A stretch of DNA of 6,471 nucleotides from Spirochaeta sp. (GCA_020201015.1 JAIVHN010000224.1:1-6471), one strand, 5' to 3'. Shown: positions 1 through 5,873, numbered from the stretch's first letter. Notes: a model not told the origin generated them from the letters alone. Program-made: numbers and translations.

Positions 1-803
1 ACACCCAGACCCAAAAAACCAAGCGAGGTGACGAGAATGATAGCGTAGGACAGCCGCAGCGACGCCTCCACGACAAGAGCTGGCAACACATTTGGCAGTA
101 TCTGACGGAAAATAATATGCGCGGTTCGTTCGCCCCGTAATTTTGCTTCTTCAATAAATCCGCGATCGCGGACCGACAGACTGGCACTCCGCGCTACTCG
201 TGAAATTATTGGAACGTAGATAAGCACAATAACAAAGGTCAAGCTAATATTATTTGGCCCAAAGAAAGCAATAGATCTGCTGTCGGATGCGGCCAAAAGA
301 GGCACGATCGTGGAAATCATGACAAGGGCCAGGACCATTGCTGGAATGGATATAAGACTATCCAGAATGCGAGAGATAATATCATCAACTATCCCCCCGA
401 CGTACCCGGTAAACATGCCGAGCGATGAACCGATGATGACTGCAATAACCGTAGCTGCTAACGGCAACCCAATAGTCTCACGTGCACCCCAAAGCATTCG
501 GCTTAAGATGTCCCGGCCGCGCTGATCGGTGCCGAAAGGAAATAAAGCCGAGGGTGGCTGACTGGTAAGTGCCCGTCGACTTTCGCTGCCTATATCCGTT
601 CCACGTATAATCTGATCATAGTCATACGGGGCAAGAAGCGGGCCAAAGATAGTGATAAGGAGAAACAATACTACCCCTGCTGCGCCGACAAATGCGAGGG
701 GATTATTACCAAAGGCGGAACCCAACCGCGAGAGCAATTGTCGTGCAGCGGGCAGCACCGAGGGCTTGTTTGCCCTCGGATTTTGCTCTTCGTGTTCAGG
801 CAT
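1..803 (-). CDS. ABC transporter inner-membrane permease, DppC/OppC type (3' end beyond window)
   Basis: Inner-membrane subunit of a peptide/nickel-class (family 5) ABC importer, which would pass substrate from the binding lipoprotein encoded just upstream. The ATG at 803-801 opens a frame that runs 267 codons to the left edge with no stop; about 30-40 C-terminal residues are probably missing. Visible features are a first membrane segment at about residues 37-60 ending in LLAPYD, the family signature FGTDQRGRDILSRMLWGAR at 90-108, further hydrophobic spans near 112-134, 148-171 and 188-204, and the cytoplasmic EAA loop EEAKLRGERTAHIIFRQILP at 218-237, which docks onto the ATPase. The frame breaks off in SLGFLGLGV, a motif that precedes the last stretch of DppC proteins. 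Its start lies 8 bases after the stop of the binding protein; the only ribosome-site candidate is AGG overlapping that stop, so it is probably translationally coupled. The fold and subunit type are secure; the substrate is unknown. Confidence 0.93.
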   Translation of the reverse strand, partial: MPEHEEQNPRANKPSVLPAARQLLSRLGSAFGNNPLAFVGAAGVVLFLLITIFGPLLAPYDYDQIIRGTDIGSESRRALTSQPPSALFPFGTDQRGRDILSRMLWGARETIGLPLAATVIAVIIGSSLGMFTGYVGGIVDDIISRILDSLISIPAMVLALVMISTIVPLLAASDSRSIAFFGPNNISLTFVIVLIYVPIISRVARSASLSVRDRGFIEEAKLRGERTAHIIFRQILPNVLPALVVEASLRLSYAIILVTSLGFLGLG

Positions 804-811
804 TGCGCAAG

Positions 812-2422
812 TTACCTAATGTCGACCTCACGGAAATCTGTGCGCCCCGGAAACGAATGTAAATCTATTCCAACCACGCGGTTGTTGTGCGCCGCCACAA
901 CCGGGCGAAAATACGGAATAATAATGGGACCCGACTCCAAGAACACGCCGCTGATTTGGTCATAAATAGCAGAGCGTTCCTCGATATCGGCAGTCCGGGA
1001 GCTTTCCGCCGCCAACTGAGCAAGCTCAGCATTAACCCAGCGGGACTCATTGAATGCTGCACCTTCGGTGTATGCAACGCTTAAATATTCTTGAGGTGTC
1101 GGGCGATCTCCCCACGCGGTCATTCCGAGTTGGGCATTCAACCAGTTGTTCTCTCCGTCTGCGTAGTACACATTTTCAGGGACAACATTCAGCTCGACAT
1201 AGATATTTGCGTCCCTCCATTGTTGTTGAAGAAACTCCGCAACACGCGCATACTCAAACGTATCACCAACATAGAACGCCACCTCAACCCGGGCTTCGCC
1301 GTCGACATCGACCACATACCCATTACCTGTACCATCCGCCATGACCGCTGCAATGAGCTCTCTGGCCTGTTCAGGATCGTGCTCGCGATTATCCTGAGGG
1401 TTGTAGAGCTCCCCATAGGTGGGGCCGATAGGATCGTTATTGGCCACAGTGCCAGCGCCATCAAGGGCATCTAAATTAAGAAGCTCTCGATCAGTTGCAA
1501 ACTTGAAGGCTTGACGTATGCGTACGTCCTCACCAATTGACCCTTCGTCGGCACGTAGCCGTACCACCGGATGCGTGTTGGTTGCGCGGCGGAGCACGGT
1601 AGCGTCTGTCACTTCTTCGAGTGCCGGTGATAGCTCATCGGGCACCTTAATGATGAAATCAAGCGAGCCACCTCGGAACGCATCGAGCTGCGACTGATCG
1701 TCGTCAAAGAACACCAGCTCGATACCGTCAAGCGCTGGCGCCCCACCCCAGTAGTCCGGATTTGCGACAAATCGAGCTACCTGATCTGTTGCATACTCTA
1801 CCAGAATAAATGGTCCAGTACCATTGAAGCTCGCGTAGGTATTTTCACCATCACCAAACTGGTTTACCGCGTCGCTCTCGCTTGAGAGGATCATAGCGAA
1901 ACGCGAGGCTACACCGTACAGAAAATCGGCGTTGGGTTCTTCGAGCGTAAACATAACGGTTTGATCGTCTTCAGCAGTTACACTCCATGACGCACTCTCA
2001 TCGTCATTCTGGCCCATGAGGCCCACAATGGATGAACCCTCAGATACAAGCCGCTCAAACGTGAACACGACATCTTCGGCGCCAAAAGCGCTGCCATCCT
2101 CAAATGTAACTCCCTCACGCAGGCTGAAGGTATACGTTAAGCCGTCGTCACGTATTTCCCAGTCGGTTGCAAGGCTGGGTTCGAGCGTACCGTCGGGCAG
2201 AATCTCAATGAGGTAGTCGTGCTGGAGTCGGTTGAACATAACTTCCGGATCGTTTGCTCCAAGAGCAGGGTCGATGGTCGTCAGCTTCCGTAACCCTATG
2301 CGAAGCACTTTTTCCTGCGTCTCGGTCTCTTCAGCCTCGGGGCTGCATGCAACAAACAACGCAGCGGAAAGAAACAGAATTAAACCTAGTAGTAGCGTAC
2401 GTGATAGTACTCGTAAAGCCAT
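812..2422 (-). CDS. Family 5 extracytoplasmic solute-binding lipoprotein (DppA/OppA-like)
   Basis: Substrate-capturing component of a peptide/nickel-class ABC importer, expected to be lipid-anchored on the outer face of the inner membrane. From the preferred ATG (2422) it has 536 residues, normal for SBP_bac_5. A basic, then hydrophobic leader (residues 1-25) ends in LFVAC, giving Cys26 as the lipidation site; Phe at -3 is slightly off the usual lipobox. The mature N-terminus is acidic (PEAEETETQEK), then VLRIGLRKLTTIDPALGAND begins the conserved domain. Family hallmarks follow: LEPSLATDWEIRDDGLTYTF, LREGVTFEDGSAFGAEDVVF, and later the VRIRQAFKFATDRE block. The strand before the C-terminus (PIIIPYFRPVVAAHNNRVVG) is also typical. 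An ATG two codons earlier (2428) is possible, but AGGAG directly abuts it and sits six bases before the chosen one. It lies 35 bases after the oxidoreductase stop and 8 bases before the permease, so all three are probably co-transcribed. Peptide, opine or another small ligand cannot be told apart from sequence. Confidence 0.93.
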   Translation of the reverse strand: MALRVLSRTLLLGLILFLSAALFVACSPEAEETETQEKVLRIGLRKLTTIDPALGANDPEVMFNRLQHDYLIEILPDGTLEPSLATDWEIRDDGLTYTFSLREGVTFEDGSAFGAEDVVFTFERLVSEGSSIVGLMGQNDDESASWSVTAEDDQTVMFTLEEPNADFLYGVASRFAMILSSESDAVNQFGDGENTYASFNGTGPFILVEYATDQVARFVANPDYWGGAPALDGIELVFFDDDQSQLDAFRGGSLDFIIKVPDELSPALEEVTDATVLRRATNTHPVVRLRADEGSIGEDVRIRQAFKFATDRELLNLDALDGAGTVANNDPIGPTYGELYNPQDNREHDPEQARELIAAVMADGTGNGYVVDVDGEARVEVAFYVGDTFEYARVAEFLQQQWRDANIYVELNVVPENVYYADGENNWLNAQLGMTAWGDRPTPQEYLSVAYTEGAAFNESRWVNAELAQLAAESSRTADIEERSAIYDQISGVFLESGPIIIPYFRPVVAAHNNRVVGIDLHSFPGRTDFREVDIR

Positions 2423-2428
2423 AAGCAT

Positions 2429-2433
2429 CTCCT
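2429..2433 (-). promoter_or_regulatory. Ribosome binding site deciding the start of the binding-protein gene
   Basis: On the minus strand AGGAG touches an ATG at 2428 with no spacer and lies six bases before a second in-frame ATG at 2422. Normal 5-9 base spacing favours the second ATG, which removes two residues (ML) from the longest reading. Confidence 0.7.
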
Positions 2434-2457
2434 AAAATGATGTACTCGTTTTGTTCG

Positions 2458-3900
2458 TTATTCGGTGCTGTGCGTCGCCGCACGCACTTCACTGTCAATG
2501 AATGTACCACTTACGCGGCGTAGCGGCGAGTTGCTTTGACTGAAATTAGAAAGCTTTTCCAAATTGTGCATAGGAGCAAACCACGTGGTCTCGTGGAAGA
2601 CAACTGCCTCACGCAGCGTTTTGCCGGTCACTTTTTCTATTTGGTCCAGAACGATAGTGAAACACTGCTGGCGCAGTTCATCGGAATCTTCAAGGCCTGG
2701 CGCGAGTGGAACAGTGATACTCACTGCCTCGTGGCCCTCGGGAGCGCAGCTTGGATCGGTAATGGAGGGTATTTCCAGATAAAAGAGGGGGATATCCGGC
2801 CCGCCGGTGTTGCCGCTGACGGCAGCAAGGTTGTCATCACAGTCCGTGTCCCAAAAGACGGTGCGGTGGGCAAGCTGCGGAAGCTTGCAGCTAAAACCCA
2901 CACAATAGTTCAGCTGTGCCGCGGACAAGCTCCTTTCTCCAGGGCGACCTGCGCGGTCTGCGCGACCAGGGCGGCCATAGAGGCTGAGGCTTAGGCTACA
3001 TGAGTAGTCGCCGCTGGGCACAACTGCGTCTGCATGCACCTCATCCTCGTCGCAGTTGCTGCGGACGTACACCCGCGATGCCCCACCTGATGAGCTGCGA
3101 ATTCCTGTGACCTCGGTGTTAAAGACAAATCTCGCACCATGGCTCTCGGCAACCTTGTGCATTGACTCCACAACCTTTCCAAGCCCACCTTCTGGGTACC
3201 ACATGCCGAGACAAAAATCGATATAGTTCATCTGCGTGCATGCAGCCGGTGTTTTCGCTGCCGACATACCAAAAGACGCAACCGGAGCCTGCAGAATCTT
3301 TCTGAGATATGGATGGGTAAAGAAGCGTTCCACGCGGTCACGGTGCGTAGTAATCAAGGTCAGCTGGCGCAGGTTCTGCAAGATCGCACCTTTGAGCCGA
3401 TCAAACAGCGAGTTGGAGTTGCGATACATGAGTTCCGACATCGCACGATCATATCTGCGCTGTGCCTGCTTGAGGAATGCAGCAAGCCGCTTGCCTGCGC
3501 CCAGCTCGTACGTCTCGAACAGTGCTTGTGCCGCCGCAAGGTCGGCCGGAACGGTCACCGCGTTGCCTACCTCGCTGCGTAAGCTGCTACAAAAGTAGAC
3601 CTTGTAGCTTGGGTCGACACGGCGAACGGTGTAGTAATCTTCGCGGCGTGCCCCCAGGCCGGTAAACCAACGGTCGTGCCCCGCTGGCAGTCGGTTCCAG
3701 CCTGGCCGCATGTCAAAGCGGAATCCCTCGCGGTCAATTACACCTGCCTGGTCCCCGACGCGGCTGCTTTTTTCGTATACCGTCACCTTGTAGCCTGCCT
3801 GCGCAAGGTAGGCCGCAGCGGACACACCACCAAACCCGGCACCAATGACCACGACATGTGTCCCCGACACGTTGTGTTGCGATGTGGTGAACTCCGACAT
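2458..3900 (-). CDS. Phytoene desaturase/carotenoid isomerase-like FAD oxidoreductase, C-terminally shortened
   Basis: Member of the CrtI-like amine-oxidase/NAD(P)-binding Rossmann superfamily, whose proteins desaturate, isomerise or oxidise carotenoids and other lipids using FAD. The 480-residue protein has VVVIGAGFGG (17-25, GxGxxG for the FAD ADP moiety) and the acidic strand end VYEK (41-44). Later CrtI-like blocks are RRVDPSYKVYF (93-103), YPEGGLGKVVESM (235-247), DIPLFYLEIPSITDPSCAPEGH (369-390) and VPLAPGLED (397-405). Several invariant spots are altered: the usual GGRA is GDQA at 49-52, and FDMGP is FDMRP at 62-66. A low-complexity run GRPGRADRAGRPGE (309-322) replaces the usual helical spacer. 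The end, RRVSGTFIDSEVRAATHSTE, resembles the last FAD-binding segment (LYxVGxxVHPGxGxP) but stops where that motif should continue, so about 25-30 residues are missing. AAGGAG nine bases before the ATG and its own promoter candidate suggest expression. It may be a specialised enzyme or an early pseudogene; the substrate is unknown. Confidence 0.8.
   Translation of the reverse strand: MSEFTTSQHNVSGTHVVVIGAGFGGVSAAAYLAQAGYKVTVYEKSSRVGDQAGVIDREGFRFDMRPGWNRLPAGHDRWFTGLGARREDYYTVRRVDPSYKVYFCSSLRSEVGNAVTVPADLAAAQALFETYELGAGKRLAAFLKQAQRRYDRAMSELMYRNSNSLFDRLKGAILQNLRQLTLITTHRDRVERFFTHPYLRKILQAPVASFGMSAAKTPAACTQMNYIDFCLGMWYPEGGLGKVVESMHKVAESHGARFVFNTEVTGIRSSSGGASRVYVRSNCDEDEVHADAVVPSGDYSCSLSLSLYGRPGRADRAGRPGERSLSAAQLNYCVGFSCKLPQLAHRTVFWDTDCDDNLAAVSGNTGGPDIPLFYLEIPSITDPSCAPEGHEAVSITVPLAPGLEDSDELRQQCFTIVLDQIEKVTGKTLREAVVFHETTWFAPMHNLEKLSNFSQSNSPLRRVSGTFIDSEVRAATHSTE
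2470..2487 (-). repeat. Perfect hairpin at the 3' end of the oxidoreductase gene
   Basis: GTGCGT and ACGCAC, separated by a 6-base loop, form a 6-bp GC-rich stem in the last codons of the oxidoreductase gene, about 50 bases before the binding-protein start. No T-run follows on either strand, so it is not an intrinsic terminator. It could stabilise or process a polycistronic message, or be a by-product of coding sequence. Confidence 0.35.
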
Positions 3901-3909
3901 GGCGCGTAT

Positions 3910-3915
3910 CTCCTT
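3910..3915 (-). promoter_or_regulatory. Ribosome binding site of the oxidoreductase gene
   Basis: AAGGAG on the minus strand, nine bases before the ATG at 3900. It supports that start and argues that the gene was translated at least until recently. Confidence 0.7.
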
Positions 3916-3935
3916 TGCTCTAAAGTCTCATGGGG

Positions 3936-3965
3936 AATATGAAGCTTTGCAGGTGATGCGGTCAA
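3936..3965 (-). promoter_or_regulatory. Candidate sigma-70 promoter for the oxidoreductase/transporter operon
   Basis: On the minus strand TTGACC (3965-3960, five of six consensus bases) and CATATT (3941-3936, four of six) are 18 bases apart, and the -10 lies 35 bases before the ATG at 3900. The position fits, but the call rests on consensus matching alone. Confidence 0.4.
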
Positions 3966-3970
3966 TTACT

Positions 3971-3998
3971 CACTTTTCCAATGATAAAAAGTGGCCAC
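3971..3998. repeat. Dyad in the divergent intergenic region, possible operator
   Basis: CACTTTT at 3971-3977 and AAAAGTG at 3987-3993 are perfect inverted copies around a 9-base loop. They are followed directly by the palindrome GTGGCCAC (3991-3998), which shares the right arm. The dyad sits just upstream of the candidate minus-strand -35 box and between the oppositely directed oxidoreductase and msrA genes, where a regulator could control both sides. No binding protein can be named. Confidence 0.35.
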
Positions 3999-4037
3999 AT
4001 GCCGCTTGCAATGCAGTATCTTAACAGGACAGTCAGG

Positions 4038-4065
4038 TTCACTGAGTTTTGGTAGAGTTGATAGT
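4038..4065 (+). promoter_or_regulatory. Weak candidate promoter for msrA-msrB
   Basis: TTCACT (4038-4043) and GATAGT (4060-4065) each match four of six sigma-70 consensus bases and are 16 bases apart. The -10 would overlap the start of the leader very close to the ribosome site at 4070, leaving a short 5' leader. Other weak pairs exist in the same AT-richer stretch, so the exact promoter is uncertain. Confidence 0.2.
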
Positions 4066-4069
4066 AAGT

Positions 4070-4076
4070 AAGGAGG
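4070..4076 (+). promoter_or_regulatory. Strong ribosome binding site of msrA
   Basis: AAGGAGG, close to a full anti-Shine-Dalgarno match, lies ten bases before the ATG at 4087 and fixes the msrA start together with the signal peptide that begins there. Confidence 0.8.
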
Positions 4077-4086
4077 ACACAGTCCC

Positions 4087-4686
4087 ATGAGACGAATAAT
4101 TGGTATAGTCATTGCGCTTGTCGCGCTGACGGCAGGTGGTGCGGCGGCTCAAAACGAGTTTGTGGTTGTTGCCGGTGGCTGTTTCTGGTGTGTCGAGGAA
4201 GCCTTCGACAAACATGAAGGGGTGCTTTCAACCACGTCCGGATTCTCCGGCGGCCAGGTTGCTAACCCAAGCTACCGGCAGGTGACCGCAGGGGGAACGG
4301 GCCATCTGGAAGTAGTGCGCATAGAGTACGATCCGGCGAGAATCAGTTTTGATGAGGTGCTACATGTCTACTGGCGGAATGTTGATCCCTTTGATGCAGG
4401 CGGACAGTTTTGTGACAGGGGTGATATCTACGCTACCGCTATATTTTATGTTACAGAAGAGCAGCGCAGGGCCGCCGAGGTGTCTAAGCGCGAACTGGAG
4501 CAACGGTTCGGCAACTCTATTGCTACCGACATCCGTTCCTTCACCGAGTTTTACCGTGCAGAGGAGTACCACCAGGATTACTACAACAAGAATCCTATTA
4601 GATACCGGTTTTACCGCACGGCCTGTGGAAGATATGCGCGTCTCGATGAGGTTTGGGGCAACGAAGCTCGCGGGGAGGATATGTGA
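4087..4686 (+). CDS. msrA: Exported peptide-methionine (S)-S-oxide reductase MsrA
   Basis: Reduces the S-diastereomer of methionine sulfoxide in proteins (and free MetSO) back to methionine. The 199-residue product begins with a Sec signal peptide: basic MRR, hydrophobic core and AAA/QN cleavage near residue 21. It should therefore act in the periplasm, unlike most cytosolic MsrA proteins. The catalytic block VVAGGCFWCVEEAF places the nucleophile at Cys32. Further family features are GFSGGQVANPSYRQVTAGGTGH (52-73) with HLEVVRIEYDP, QFCDRGDIYATAIFY (107-121) and YHQDYY (161-166). The tail RTACGRYARLDEVWG supplies Cys180, the likely resolving cysteine; Cys35 and Cys109 are extra. The stop TGA shares its last base with the msrB ATG, so the two genes form a coupled operon covering both sulfoxide stereoisomers. 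Electrons would have to come from a periplasmic thioredoxin-like donor, not encoded here. Confidence 0.97.
   Translation: MRRIIGIVIALVALTAGGAAAQNEFVVVAGGCFWCVEEAFDKHEGVLSTTSGFSGGQVANPSYRQVTAGGTGHLEVVRIEYDPARISFDEVLHVYWRNVDPFDAGGQFCDRGDIYATAIFYVTEEQRRAAEVSKRELEQRFGNSIATDIRSFTEFYRAEEYHQDYYNKNPIRYRFYRTACGRYARLDEVWGNEARGEDM
4674..4678 (+). promoter_or_regulatory. Ribosome binding site deciding the msrB start
   Basis: GGAGG inside the last codons of msrA, seven bases before the ATG at 4686. It supports that ATG over an in-frame ATG at 4653, which lies upstream of this site and would overlap msrA by 34 bases. Confidence 0.8.
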
Positions 4687-5462
4687 TGAAAGCAGGTAGA
4701 TCAAAACGAGTTGCCGGAAGACCGGTTTTCCTATTCATACTAATCGGAGCTTTGGTTCTTTCATTTGGGTGGGGTGGAGTTCACATTCTTGCTCAGTCTG
4801 GAGCTGCCGCTTCTGACGAGCAGCGTGCTCGAACAGTCTCGGAGCAAACAGTAGTAAATTCGACCTATGAGGTGGTGAGTGTTATGGTTCCTACGTGGCA
4901 AAAGTCGGCAGAATTGGCGCGATCACACGTGAGCGCACAGAGAGTGGATGGTAGACCACTGGCCCGAGTAGCAGATGGCTATGATGTCGGGCAACGGGTG
5001 ATTCATGATGAACAGTCACGGAAAACTGCCTTTCCCGTACAGCTGCCCGAAGATGAGTGGCAACGGCGATTGAGCCCCGAGCAGCATCGGATTATCCGCA
5101 AGTCCGGAACAGAACGCGCTTTTACGAGTGAGTTGGATAAGAACTACGAACCTGGGATTTACTACTCTCGGGCTACGGGACAGCCTTTGTTTAGTTCCGA
5201 GGACAAGTACGACTCCGGAACCGGCTGGCCTAGTTTTACTAAGCCAATCACACCCGAAGCGGTTGCGTATTTTTACGAGGCGTCATTCTTCTTCCGCAGC
5301 GTTGAGGTGGTGGACTCATTATCGGGAGCTCACTTAGGCCATGTATTCTCAGACGGACCGGAGCCGACGAATCAACGGTACTGCATGAACGGCGAGGCAC
5401 TTGTGTTCGTCCCGGAAGGTGGTGATCCTCCGGAGCTGCTGCTCCCACAGGCGGAAGAATAG
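4686..5462 (+). CDS. msrB: Membrane-anchored peptide-methionine (R)-S-oxide reductase MsrB, zinc-less form
   Basis: Reduces the R-diastereomer of methionine sulfoxide in proteins, complementing MsrA. The 258-residue product has a basic N-terminus, one hydrophobic segment (about residues 13-36) acting as signal anchor, and an unrecognised linker of about 85 residues. The MsrB domain (about 128-243) opens with LSPEQHRIIRKSGTERAF and continues with PLFSSEDKYDSGTGWPSF (167-184), GAHLGHVFSDGPEPTNQRYCMN (214-235) and LVFVPEG. Cys233 in RYCMN is the catalytic residue. The two zinc-binding CxxC pairs are absent, with Ser161/Thr164 and Asp210/Ser213 in their places, and Cys233 is the only cysteine of the whole protein. 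There is thus no resolving cysteine, and the sulfenic acid must be reduced by an external thiol. The domain is full length even though an insertion-sequence stump follows within about 30 bases. Confidence 0.95.
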   Translation: MKAGRSKRVAGRPVFLFILIGALVLSFGWGGVHILAQSGAAASDEQRARTVSEQTVVNSTYEVVSVMVPTWQKSAELARSHVSAQRVDGRPLARVADGYDVGQRVIHDEQSRKTAFPVQLPEDEWQRRLSPEQHRIIRKSGTERAFTSELDKNYEPGIYYSRATGQPLFSSEDKYDSGTGWPSFTKPITPEAVAYFYEASFFFRSVEVVDSLSGAHLGHVFSDGPEPTNQRYCMNGEALVFVPEGGDPPELLLPQAEE

Positions 5463-5485
5463 AGCTGAGAAGTGCGGAGTAGGAG

Positions 5486-5740
5486 AAGCAGCGGCTGGAC
5501 AATGGGCCTAAGTTCATTCAACCCGGGAAGCCCACACAGAACTCGTTCATCGAACGGTTCAACCGGACATACCGTGAAGAGCTCCTTGATTCCTATCTGT
5601 TTTCAACTATGGACGAGGTGCGTAGGCTGAAACAGGAGTGGATTACCACCTACAATACAGTTCGTCTCCATAGATCTCTCGGTAGGCTCACGCCGCATGA
5701 CTACCGGGAGATTCACCAAGGCCGTGTGCTAAGTAATTGA
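5486..5740 (+). pseudogene. IS3-family transposase OrfB, C-terminal fragment with internal deletion
   Basis: The frame reads RLDNGPKFIQPGKPTQNSFIERF, then NRTYREELLDSYLF and YNTVRLHRSLGRLTPHDY, the C-terminal part of the rve/DDE integrase core of IS3-family OrfB. An in-frame TAG at 5480-5482 closes it on the left and no start codon fits, so it is not a gene. The second catalytic Asp (DNG, at 5498) and the Glu (IERF) are present, but only 17 residues lie between them instead of the family's 35, so exactly 18 codons are missing. The first catalytic Asp and the whole N-terminus are lost, so it is catalytically dead. Confidence 0.88.
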
Positions 5741-5771
5741 CTGTACGAAAGACGGGATGATTACACTACCA
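5741..5771 (+). repeat. Right end of the IS3-family remnant
   Basis: Non-coding stretch between the transposase stop and the place where the interrupted antitoxin-like gene resumes. It ends in CA, as IS3-family right ends do (TG...CA). The left inverted repeat is absent from the window, so the repeat length cannot be confirmed. Confidence 0.5.
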
Positions 5772-5873
5772 GGTGGCTTCCTCAATGAGAACGGACCGGT
5801 TTTTTACGTTCTGTTCCTGGTCAATTGCCGCGAGAAGTTCCTCAGAAAGTGTGATAGACGTCTTTACTTTCAT
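5766..5873 (-). pseudogene. CopG/ribbon-helix-helix antitoxin-like gene truncated by the IS element
   Basis: The minus-strand ATG at 5873 opens MKVKTSITLSEELLAAIDQE, continuing QNVKNRSVLIEEAT, then W and a stop read from inside the IS end. Residues 2-9 form the DNA-binding beta ribbon, 10-19 helix A and about 26-34 the start of helix B (NRSxLIEEA), a standard RHH_1 (CopG/MetJ/Arc) pattern of antitoxins and small repressors. These proteins are commonly 60-90 residues long, with a C-terminal part that holds a toxin. Here helix B is cut and the tail is lost, so dimerisation and partner binding are probably gone. No toxin follows on this side, because the IS stump and msrB occupy the place. The promoter and dyads upstream are intact. 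Gene identity as an RHH protein is firm; the antitoxin role is inferred from family and promoter layout. Confidence 0.8.

Larger units (their letters stand above)
5486..5771 (+). mobile_element. 3' remnant of an IS3-family insertion sequence
   Basis: The remnant holds the last part of the orfB transposase, its stop and about 31 bases of right end. The right terminus is set at 5771: read from outside in, the end begins TGGTAGTGTAATC, with the TG start usual for IS3-family tips, and antitoxin-like coding sequence on the other strand is intact up to 5772. The left part (left inverted repeat, orfA and most of orfB) is missing and the stump abuts the end of msrB. The left boundary is only known to lie between 5463 and about 5495. 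No matching left end or target duplication is visible, so a deletion must have followed insertion. Confidence 0.75.

Noticed and set aside
1091..1474. 127-codon plus-strand open frame opposite the binding-protein gene
   Set aside because: Antisense shadow of the SBP_bac_5 gene, with no protein-family features.
2493..2498. Perfect TTGACA on the minus strand as a -35 for the binding-protein gene
   Set aside because: No acceptable -10 follows at 16-18 bases, and it is inside oxidoreductase coding sequence.
2536..2994. 152-codon plus-strand open frame opposite the oxidoreductase gene
   Set aside because: It is fully antisense to a well-supported conserved gene, has no ribosome site and shows no recognisable domain.
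4653..4685. Earlier in-frame ATG for msrB at 4653
   Set aside because: It would overlap msrA by 34 bases and lacks a ribosome site, while GGAGG seven bases before 4686 and the basic signal-anchor start MKAGRSKR fit the later ATG.
5788..5812. AGAACG...CGTTCT inverted repeat with ACCGGT and a run of six T, looking like a terminator
   Set aside because: The T-run lies within the 13-base loop, not after the stem, and the region is coding on the minus strand.
5856..5863. AGACGTCT, identical to the MetJ box consensus, near methionine sulfoxide reductase genes
   Set aside because: It is a single copy inside the coding part of the antitoxin-like gene (codons for K-T-S), whereas MetJ sites occur as tandem copies in promoters; most likely chance.
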